Below are positions 38,258 through 48,021 of a stretch of DNA of 64,000 bases, piece after piece. The stretch spans positions 1,364,001-1,428,000 of the forward strand of contig NZ_SADD01000001.1 of NCBI RefSeq assembly GCF_004005565.1. Direction: 5' to 3'. The position numbers and the translations under genes were made by a program. Position 1 is the stretch's first letter. Every line of letters starts with the position of its first letter. This DNA comes from Lujinxingia sediminis. GTDB taxonomy: Bacteria; Myxococcota_A; Bradymonadia; Bradymonadales; Bradymonadaceae. The notes beneath the pieces were generated by a model. It was not told the origin of the DNA, did not search any database, and worked only from the letters and a program-made list of their open reading frames with translations.

Positions 38258-40741
38258 TTAAAATGCGTTCTGAATGCTGAAATCAAATACCAGCGGCTTC
38301 TCGCCAGACAGACGCTCCAGCGGAACACCCCATTCAAAGCGAAGCGGTCCAATCGGGCTGAACCAGCGCACCCCGAAGCCCACCGTCGTGCGCAACGCAT
38401 CGGCGTAACGGTTGGCGTCATCGCTCATCAGGTCGAGCTTGAGGGTGAAAGGAGTGCCGTCGTCAAATGCATTCCCAACGTCCGTGAAGACCACCCCGGT
38501 CACGTTGCCCGCAGCGATGATCGGAAACTCCACTTCGGCCGTCAGCACCAGGCGCTTGTTACCACCGTAATGAAACTCACTGAGCCCACCTGAAGGGTCG
38601 TCACTCGATCCCGGCACACGACGACTCGGCCCCAGCGTGTAGCGGTCAAAACCGCGGATGGTGTCGGGCCCGCCCGCAAAATAACGCTCGAAGATCGGCA
38701 CCGGACGATCGGGCGAGGTGCTGGTCACAAAGCCCAGATTTCCGTTGAGGCGCAGCACCATGTTCCAGAAGAGCGGGAAGTAGAAGCGCGCATCCAGATC
38801 ATACTTGATGAACTCATTCTCACTGGCGGTCAGCGTGCCGTCCGCAACCTCCACGCGCGCCGAATGGTACATCCCTCGCTTGGGGAAGATGCGGTTATCG
38901 CGCGTATCCAGATATGCTCCCAGACGCACGCTGCTGGTCAGACCGCCGGTGAACAAGGGCGACGCCGGCTGCACGTTGGTGCCCGAGTAGCCGCCGGGTT
39001 TCACCTGCACATCTTCGAGTTTGTAGGTCAGCGAAGTTGAAAGCGCATCGCCAATCTCCAACCCTAACAACTCACCCAGAGGATAGCCGAAGGTCAGGTT
39101 TCCGCCCGTCGAGACGCGCGAGAAGTCCTGGTAGAGGTAGTCGAAGTTATAAAGGTCGACCGCAAACTGCCAGCGAGTACCCAGCAACCAGGGCTCGGAG
39201 AAGCGCAGATTAAAGAGCCTCCGAATGCCCGAGGCTTGAATGCTCAACGCCAGCGACTGACCACGCCCCAGCAGGTTCTCCTGCGAGACCTGCCCCTGGA
39301 AGATGAAGCTCTCCTGGCTGGAGAGGCCCGCGCCAATCTGGAAGGTCCCGGTGGGACGTTCTTTGATCTCAATGCGCAGGTCCACCACATCCGGCGAGGA
39401 CGTGGGCTGGCTGGTCACGGTGACCTGCTCAAAATACCCGAGGCGCTCCACACGCGCTCGCGACTGCTCGATCGCGCTGGCCGAATAAAGCTGCCCCTCC
39501 TCAATGACAAGCTCACGACGCACGACCTTATCACGCGTCTTAACATTGCCCACGACCTCAATGCGCCCGATGGAAACAAGAGGCCCCTGCGTCACGGTCA
39601 ACGCCAGGTTTACCTTTGAGGGGTCCTCCTGCGTGGGAATCGGCTGCGGGACCACTCGGGCATTGGCATAACCTGCGTCCTGGTAGAAGCGCTGGATGCG
39701 CTGGATACCCGTCAGCATCTCGCCCCAGAGCATCACGTCGCCGGGCTCAAGGTCGATCATCGCACGAAGCTGATCTTCATCGGCGAGCAGGTCGCCCTGA
39801 ATGGTCACCTCATTGAGGTAATGTTTGATCCCCTCATCGATACGAATGGTCAGGTAAAGGTCACGCTTATCACGAGAGAGTCGAATCGTCGGCTCATCGA
39901 TCTGCACCTGCAGGTACCCCTGGTGGTAGTAATACACCACCAGGCGCGTCAGATCGTCCTGAAAGTCCTGCTCGCGGAAGTTGCCAAACTTGGTCAAAAA
40001 CGACAGCCAGTGCCCCTCGCGGGTGGCCATAATGTTTTTGAGTTCATCGTCCTCAATGGCCGAGTTACCGAGCAGCGTTACGCGCTTGACGCGCACTTTG
40101 GAGTATTCGCGAATCTCAAAGGTTACCACGGCCAGATCGTCGCGGCCTTCTACGCCATCAATCTCGTAGTCGACCTCCGCCAGATAGTGGCCTTTCTCGC
40201 GGTAGAGCTCCTGGATGGCGGTCGCGCTGCGGTTGATATCGGCGAAGTTCGCGATGGAAAAGCGCTGCAGCTCCACCACCTCTTCGATATCTTCGGTGCT
40301 GAGTGCGTCGTTTCCACGGTAGCGGATCGCGTCGATCGCCGGCTTCTCGTCGACGATGAAGGTCACCACCACACCCTCACCGGTGGCGGTTGCATCAACC
40401 CGAACATCATCGAAGTAGCCGAGCGCAAAGATGCGCCGAATATCCTCGCTGACCTGTTCCCGAGAGAGCGCCATACCGGCGCGCAGACGCACCCGGTCGA
40501 GGATCGAGGCGGCCTCCACGCGGCGATTGCCCTGAACCCGCACCTCCGCGATATCCTGCCCCTCGGCGGCGGCCTCGCCGCTCGGCAGCTGCGCGCTCAG
40601 ACGCGGTGCCACCGGTGCGCTGTCCAGAATCTCGGGGCGCTCAAGCTGCGGCATCCCCTGGGCGTGCAGCGCCGTCGGCATCCCGATCAGCCCCACAAGC
40701 GCGCCGAGCAACAGCGCAGCCCTTAGCTTTCCATCAACCAT
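38258..40741 (-). CDS. bamA: Outer-membrane protein assembly factor BamA
   Basis: Inserts beta-barrel proteins into the outer membrane. It is 827 aa from ATG 40741 (AGGA 9 bases upstream, signal peptide to MPTALHAQG). Five POTRA-like domains span about 50-430 (IAEVRVQGNRRVEAASI, PAIDAIRYRGNDALSTEDI, SKVRVKRVTLLGNSAIEDDEL, HYLNEVTIQGDLLADEDQL, VSIGRIEVVGNVKTRDKVV). The C-terminal barrel includes YFAGGPDTIRGFDRYTLGP (VRGF-type loop), GNVTGVVFTDVGNAFDD and a final strand RFEWGVPLERLSGEKPLVFDFSIQNAF ending in aromatic Phe, the usual OMP signal. An in-frame ATG at 40780 lacks a ribosome-binding site and a sensible signal sequence. Confidence 0.96.
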   Translation of the reverse strand: MVDGKLRAALLLGALVGLIGMPTALHAQGMPQLERPEILDSAPVAPRLSAQLPSGEAAAEGQDIAEVRVQGNRRVEAASILDRVRLRAGMALSREQVSEDIRRIFALGYFDDVRVDATATGEGVVVTFIVDEKPAIDAIRYRGNDALSTEDIEEVVELQRFSIANFADINRSATAIQELYREKGHYLAEVDYEIDGVEGRDDLAVVTFEIREYSKVRVKRVTLLGNSAIEDDELKNIMATREGHWLSFLTKFGNFREQDFQDDLTRLVVYYYHQGYLQVQIDEPTIRLSRDKRDLYLTIRIDEGIKHYLNEVTIQGDLLADEDQLRAMIDLEPGDVMLWGEMLTGIQRIQRFYQDAGYANARVVPQPIPTQEDPSKVNLALTVTQGPLVSIGRIEVVGNVKTRDKVVRRELVIEEGQLYSASAIEQSRARVERLGYFEQVTVTSQPTSSPDVVDLRIEIKERPTGTFQIGAGLSSQESFIFQGQVSQENLLGRGQSLALSIQASGIRRLFNLRFSEPWLLGTRWQFAVDLYNFDYLYQDFSRVSTGGNLTFGYPLGELLGLEIGDALSTSLTYKLEDVQVKPGGYSGTNVQPASPLFTGGLTSSVRLGAYLDTRDNRIFPKRGMYHSARVEVADGTLTASENEFIKYDLDARFYFPLFWNMVLRLNGNLGFVTSTSPDRPVPIFERYFAGGPDTIRGFDRYTLGPSRRVPGSSDDPSGGLSEFHYGGNKRLVLTAEVEFPIIAAGNVTGVVFTDVGNAFDDGTPFTLKLDLMSDDANRYADALRTTVGFGVRWFSPIGPLRFEWGVPLERLSGEKPLVFDFSIQNAF

Positions 40742-40782
40742 CACATCTGTTCCTGAGAGCATTTCAAAGTGGGCGCGCATCG

Positions 40783-41622
40783 TTACGCATGCGGCGTCGG
40801 TGCGGAAGAAGCGACGCCATCGGCACCGCCGGATGCGTCCGCCACCACGGCAACCTGGCGCGGGTCTCGGGGCGTCTGATCAATCAGCTCATCGGAGACA
40901 CGCCCCTGAAGCCGTCCATCACCCGGGATCTGAGGGATGAGCTGCCCCTGGTCCACCAGAACACGAATGGGCATGGTCTCGGCCAGGTTCGGATCGTGGG
41001 TAACCACCACCACGGTGACGCCGGTGCTCTCATTGAGCTCACGCAAGACGGCGTGTATCCCAGCGCCGGTCTTAAGGTCAAGGTTGCCCGTGGGCTCGTC
41101 GGCCAGCAGGAGCCGGGGTTTCTTAAAGAGCGCCCGCGCAATGGCCACACGCTGCTGCTCCCCACCGGAGAGCTCGCCGGGCTGATGCTGCACACGATCT
41201 TTAAGCCCGACCTTCTCCAACAGCTCCATCGCCCGCGCTTCGGCCTCACCCTTGCGCATCCGCCCGATAAGTCCGGGCATCATCACATTCTCCAGCGCCG
41301 TGAACTCGGGCAGCAGGTGATGAAACTGAAACACAAAGCCGACTTGCTCGTTGCGAAAACGCGCAAGCCCGCTGGAGCTGCGCGCGAACACGTCCTCCCC
41401 GTCAAAAAGCATCGTCCCGGTGGTCGGGGCATCAAGCGTGCCCAGGAGCTGCAGAAGCGTGCTCTTGCCCGCGCCACTCGGACCCATAATCGCGACCTGA
41501 TCGCCCGGGAAAATCCGAAAGTTCAGGTCCCGGAGCACGTCAAGCTGCTGGCCGCGGTGCTCAAAGCGACGGCTGATGCTCTTCAGCTCGATCAGCGGTG
41601 TGGTGGTCGTCGTCTCAGTCAT
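40783..41622 (-). CDS. lolD: Lipoprotein-releasing ABC transporter ATPase
   Basis: The ATPase of the LolCDE-type complex that extracts outer-membrane lipoproteins from the inner membrane. 279 aa: Walker A GPSGAGKSTLLQLLGTLD, Q-loop GFVFQFHHLLPEFTALENVMMP (LolD-type), signature LSGGEQQRVAIARALF, Walker B LLLADEPTGNLD and H-loop VVTHDPNLAE. It is about 50 residues longer than typical LolD, from a Pro/Ala/Gly-rich C-terminal tail after LIPQIPGDGRLQGRVSDE. Its start overlaps the permease stop by 8 bases. MacB-type efflux ATPases are similar, but the context favours Lol. Confidence 0.92.
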   Translation of the reverse strand: MTETTTTTPLIELKSISRRFEHRGQQLDVLRDLNFRIFPGDQVAIMGPSGAGKSTLLQLLGTLDAPTTGTMLFDGEDVFARSSSGLARFRNEQVGFVFQFHHLLPEFTALENVMMPGLIGRMRKGEAEARAMELLEKVGLKDRVQHQPGELSGGEQQRVAIARALFKKPRLLLADEPTGNLDLKTGAGIHAVLRELNESTGVTVVVVTHDPNLAETMPIRVLVDQGQLIPQIPGDGRLQGRVSDELIDQTPRDPRQVAVVADASGGADGVASSAPTPHA

Positions 41623-43189
41623 AACGAAGCCCCTCTACCGGTCGCATCTTCGCGGCCTGGTACGATGGATACAATGTGGCCAGAAAGCTGATCAGGATGG
41701 TGCTCAACACCACCGCCACAACCTCCAGGCGATCGACCTCAACCGGAAGGGTCGAGATATAATAAACCTCGGAGTCCAGCGGCAGCCCCACGGTCTGGAG
41801 CAGGTAACAGATCAAGAGCCCCATCCCCAGGCCAGCCGCCGCGCCCACCGCTCCGATCACCACCCCCTGGTACATGAAAATCCTCATGATCCCGCCGTCA
41901 CTGGCCCCCATCGACTTGAGGATGGCGATCTCGCGGGCCTTCTCGATGACGATCATGATCAGCATCGCCACGATGCTGAAACTCGCGACCAGGATGATGA
42001 AGATCAGCACGAGGAACATCGCGATCTTCTCGAGCTTGAGCGCAAAAAAGAGGCTGCTGTTCATCTGCTGCCAGTCCATCACACGAAGCTCGGGCGAAAA
42101 CACCTCGCGCAGACGCTCACCGACCGCCAGGACCTCCTCAACATCAGCGGTGCGAAGCTCCACACCGGTGGCCCCCTCAAAATCGAGCAGGCGCGCGGCA
42201 TCAGCGAGCGAGGTGAACGCCGCGTTGGCGTCGTACTCGTACATCCCGCTGTAGAAGACCCCCACGATGCGGAAGGGCCGACTGCGTGGGATGGGCCCCG
42301 AAGGCCCCATCTCACCACGCGGCGTGACCACATTGACCTCATCGCCCAGACGCACCTGAAGCGAGGTCGCAAGCTCCGTACCTATGATCAACCCCGGAAG
42401 ACGCCCCTCATCCCGCGAGGCATCATCGAAGAGGCCCGGCATCCCTTCATCGTTCTCCGCCCCCTCCTCTCCCGGCAAAGGCGGCAACTCCCAGTCTTCG
42501 GCTCCGCTGTCATCGAAAAGCGGGGGCATAAAGCCCTCCCCTGCGACCTCGTCCTGCGGCGCTTCATCACTGAGGTTGTCCAGGTCAATGAGCGGAGGCA
42601 ACGCATCATCGGGCGCAGGCATGAAGTCATCGCTGATGCCCGTGGCGCCCCGCTTTTCATCGATGCTATCGCGCAGCTCCTTGGTCTCTTTATCGAGACG
42701 GTCGAGCAGAACCTCCAGCTCTTCGTCGCGCTCCTTCTCAATGCGCTCCATCATCGCACGGGAATCGCGCAGGTTTGCGAGTTCCCCCTTCTCCAACGTC
42801 TCCAGAAGGTCGGTGACCGTGCCCACCCGATCGACGTCAATGCCGCGAAGCACCACGCCGCTTAAGTTCGTCGGCGAGGAGACCATCACCTCGCTCTCGA
42901 CGAACGGTGAGGCTCCCACAACGCCCTCAACCTCCAGAGCACGGTCGGCCACTGCGTTGGCGTCATCAAGCGGGCCGAAATCCGGCTGCTGAATGACCAC
43001 GTGGGCCTTCGCCCCCACAATTTTACTGGTGAGGTCGGCGCGAAAGCCGCCCATCACACTGAGCACGACGATCAGCGCCGTCACGCCCAACGCCACACCG
43101 CTGACCGCGATCAGAGTAATGATCGAGACGACGCGGCTGCGCTGTTTGGCCATCAGATAACGACGGCCGACGAAGCTTTCATAAGACAT
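41615..43189 (-). CDS. lolE: LolC/LolE-family lipoprotein-releasing permease with large acidic insertion
   Basis: Membrane subunit of the lipoprotein-releasing system, 524 aa from ATG 43189 (MSYESFVGRRYL is the classic LolC/E start; an upstream extension of 31 residues is rejected). One TM helix (21-45) precedes the periplasmic domain; three C-terminal helices follow (MFLVLIFIILVASFSIVAMLIMIV, IGAVGAAAGLGMGLLICYLL, VAVVLSTILISFLATLYP), ending YQAAKMRPVEGLRY. Family members are about 400-415 aa; the excess comes from residues 141-264, a Glu/Arg/Lys coiled-coil-like stretch and an acidic Pro-rich part with repeated MPPLFDD/LPPL/MPGLFDD motifs. One permease gene is present here, so the complex may be a homodimer. 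Confidence 0.92.
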   Translation of the reverse strand: MSYESFVGRRYLMAKQRSRVVSIITLIAVSGVALGVTALIVVLSVMGGFRADLTSKIVGAKAHVVIQQPDFGPLDDANAVADRALEVEGVVGASPFVESEVMVSSPTNLSGVVLRGIDVDRVGTVTDLLETLEKGELANLRDSRAMMERIEKERDEELEVLLDRLDKETKELRDSIDEKRGATGISDDFMPAPDDALPPLIDLDNLSDEAPQDEVAGEGFMPPLFDDSGAEDWELPPLPGEEGAENDEGMPGLFDDASRDEGRLPGLIIGTELATSLQVRLGDEVNVVTPRGEMGPSGPIPRSRPFRIVGVFYSGMYEYDANAAFTSLADAARLLDFEGATGVELRTADVEEVLAVGERLREVFSPELRVMDWQQMNSSLFFALKLEKIAMFLVLIFIILVASFSIVAMLIMIVIEKAREIAILKSMGASDGGIMRIFMYQGVVIGAVGAAAGLGMGLLICYLLQTVGLPLDSEVYYISTLPVEVDRLEVVAVVLSTILISFLATLYPSYQAAKMRPVEGLRYD

Positions 43190-43285
43190 CAGCATCCCGT
43201 TGCGGGCATCGACGAGGAGAGCACACCCGAGCGGCTCCAACCGGAGCGCAGCCGCGTTGATTCCGCGGCTGCGCCCGGGCACTTC

Positions 43286-44420
43286 TTATGCTTCGGCCCC
43301 TTCATCACCCTCGGACTGCCCGCCCGCTTTCAGCAGGTACGCCTCCACAAAGGGATCGAGCCCGCCATCAAGCACCCTGTCGACGTTGCCCTCGGTGTAG
43401 CCGGTGCGAACATCTTTGATCTGCTTGTAGGGGTGCAGCACATAGGAGCGAATCTGGCTACCGAAGGCCACATCCTTCTGCTCAGCGTGCTCATCGGCGG
43501 CCTTATCGCGACGCTCCTGCATCTCACGCTCATAGAGCCTGGCGCGAAGCATCTTCATCGCGGTAGCACGGTTTTTGTGCTGCGAGCGCTCATTCTGACA
43601 CGCCACGACAATGCCGGTGGGAATGTGCGTAAAACGCACCGCCGAGTCGGTTCGGTTAACGTGCTGACCGCCCGCACCGGAGGCACGGTAGGTGTCGATG
43701 CGCAGATCGCTATCGTTAATCTCGATCTCAATGTCGTCATCGATCTCCGGGGCAACCGAGACCGCCGCAAAGCTCGTATGTCGACGTTTCGCGCTGTCGA
43801 AGGGGCTGATGCGCACCAGGCGGTGCACACCGGCCTCGGCCTTCAGATGACCGAAGGCAAAATCACCCGTGACGTGCAGGTCGGCGCTCTTGATACCGGC
43901 CTCATCGCCAGCCTGCTGGTCGGTGACTTCCACCTGCCAGCCTTTCTGCTCGACGTAGCGCAGGTACATCCGCAAGAGGATCGAGGCCCAGTCCTGGCTC
44001 TCGGTTCCCCCGGCTCCGGCGTTGATCGAAACAAAGGCGTTGTGGTCGTCGTGCTCACCGCTGAGCATCCGGCGCGTCTCCAGAGTCTGAACCGCGCTTC
44101 GCGTTTCGGTGATCAGCTCACCGGCATCCGCCAGGGTCTGCGGATCACCGTCGGCCTCAGCCGCAAGCTCCAGGTAGAGCTCCGCCTCATCCAGACGTTC
44201 GAGCTGCGTCTCATAGCGCTCGATCACATCAACCAGCTCCCCGCGCTCCTTCATCGTCGTCTGAGCGCGCTCGGCATCGTTCCAGAACTCCGGGTCCTGG
44301 CTTATCGCATCGAGTTCTTCGATCCTGGCTTTCTTTTGAGCCAGGTCAAAGATACCTCCCGAGCTCAACCAGCCGTTGACGAAGATCGCTGATACTGGAT
44401 CGGATCTCTTCACGGGTCAT
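43286..44420 (-). CDS. prfB: Peptide chain release factor 2, expressed by +1 programmed frameshift
   Basis: Terminates translation at UGA/UAA. Translation starts at ATG 44420 (GGAGG 7 bases upstream) and reads 24 codons, MTREEIRSSISDLRQRLVEL then GRYL, reaching an in-frame TGA at 44348-44346. A +1 slip on CTT continues with DLAQKKARIEELDAISQDPEFW to the stop at 43286, giving about 377 aa. The RF2 tripeptide region SPFDS and the GGQ loop SGAGGQHVNRTDSAV are present. The conserved RF2 N-terminal helix lies on both sides of the slip, so this is autoregulation by RF2 level and not a mutation. A continuous frame from 44413 would give a wrong N-terminus. Head of the lol-bam operon. Confidence 0.94.
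44345..44360 (-). promoter_or_regulatory. prfB programmed +1 frameshift site
   Basis: On the minus strand the sequence reads GGGAGG TAT CTT TGA C. The purine-rich GGGAGG is an internal Shine-Dalgarno-like stimulator three bases before the CTT slip codon, and TGA followed by C is the weak stop context. It matches the well-known bacterial prfB signal (AGGGGG TAT CTT TGA C in E. coli). Confidence 0.93.
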
Positions 44421-44698
44421 GGCATGACCTCCATATCGCCACGCGCAGTGCGCGTGGGTAGGTGTGTTATCAAAAGGGGCGCATCGCCCGAAAATTCGCC
44501 ACCTTCGGCGGCCGGGCGGTTGTAGCGCGCGGGCTTTCGACCTGTCAATCAGGCGTCCCATGCCTCGGGACATTCCGTCCAAGAACAACGCTTCACCCGA
44601 CGTTCATCCCCGCAAAACGCACGAGCGCCGCCTGCGCTCCGGGCGCAGGCGGCGCTCGCTGGTGCATCGCTTCGCGATACATCCATGCAGCTCCGAGC

Positions 44699-46710
<2,012 letters not shown>

Positions 46711-46718
<8 letters not shown>

Positions 46719-47934
46719 GCGGATTCACCGCCCGCTGCGAGAGCTGACTGACCCGATCGGCCGCATCTACCTCGTCTTTACGCAGATTGACGTCCCAGGC
46801 GATCGTCTGCTCGTTTCCATCCAGGTTGTAGACGTACTTGATGCGGTAGACGCCCTCGCCACGCACCTCCGGCATCCAGCGGCATTTGCGCTCTTCCTTA
46901 CACGTCTCAAACGCCTCCGCAGTGTCCGCCTGCGCAGTCAGCATCCACTCGAGCGTCTCGATCAGGTCCGACTGATCGAGCAGGGTCGCCAGCGCCTTGC
47001 ATCCATCGCGGTGGCGGGGCTGACCACACTGGGTACGCGCTGGCCCAAGCCAGCGGTTGGAGGCGACTCGCTGCTTCGGATCGTAGGTGCCCGGCATGAT
47101 GCTGACGCGGTCCGTAGGCTCAAACTCCTCGCCCACCCGCATGATCTGGGCCGCCTGAAGATTGACCGCGCGAAGAGCCCGCTTATCGAAGTCGAATTCG
47201 AACTCTGCGTAGGTCTGCTCTCCGCCCTCCGTCCACTGAAAGTAGGCGCGAAAGAGGTTGTCGCGATCGTGGTCGATGGTCCATCCGAGCACGGTATCTC
47301 CCTCGCCAGAGCTCTCCCGCTGATCGAAGTAGAGCAGCAGCGCGCCGCCCAGATTAATCCCGGCCGGGAAACGGTGGTTGGTCATCGCCGAGACGACCTG
47401 CGCGGCCTTGTCGTAGTACTTCGAGCCCTCGCCCTTTTCGGGGTCGCTGGCGACCTGCGCGAGTACGTTCTTCGGCACCACTTTCTGCGTTTTCAGATCC
47501 ACAAGCCAGGCCGGTCCGATGCGGATGTTGGCGTCCTGAAAGGCGTAGCGCACCAGAAAAAACGAAGGTCCGAACTTCGTCTCGCCCCACCACTGCGCCT
47601 GCCAGCCCGCGGGCTCAGCGCCGGTGATTTTAAGTTTTTCTTTCACAAAGCTATCGCTGGCGACGAGCTTGCCGACCGTGTCCGCGACCTCTTCACCATC
47701 TTCGCCGGGCTCCACGCCTTTCACACGTGAGCGCTGCACCAGCGCAATCGCGGCCTCTCCCTGGTCAGCCCAGGGATTCTTTCGCTCCCTGACCTCGCGC
47801 TGCTCGGCCACAGCCTGCTCGACGATCACCGTCTCGGCATCCCCCGTCAGCGCGACGACCATAAGCCCGCCAACCACGAGGATCAGCGCGATGACCACCC
47901 CCAATACGATCTGAAGAATTGTGCGTGTATCCAT
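46711..47934 (-). CDS. Unknown protein with N-terminal membrane anchor, eno operon
   Basis: 407 aa. One N-terminal TM helix (about 7-29, ILQIVLGVVIALILVVGGLMVVAL) and a long soluble domain rich in Trp, Glu and beta-prone stretches (PAGWQAQWWGETKFGPSFFLVRYAFQD, AGINLGGALLLYFDQRES, GVYRIKYVYNLDGNEQTIAWDVNL). Four Cys occur in a C-terminal cluster (TQCGQPRHRDGCK and ETCKEERKCRW), perhaps disulfides, which suggests the domain is periplasmic. I recognise no family. It is the first gene of a coupled unit with the JAMM-like protein and enolase. Confidence 0.75.
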
Positions 47935-48021
47935 ACAATGGCGCCGTCGTGGAGTTGGTGTTAGAGCGCGTGGCTCGCGCCTTGGGTCCCGCCTGAACAG
48001 CGGATGGATTCGTTCAAACCC

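Noticed and set aside
43286-44588. prfB as a frameshifted pseudogene
   Set aside because: The break is exactly the known GGGAGG-TAT-CTT-TGA-C recoding signal, and both parts are intact.
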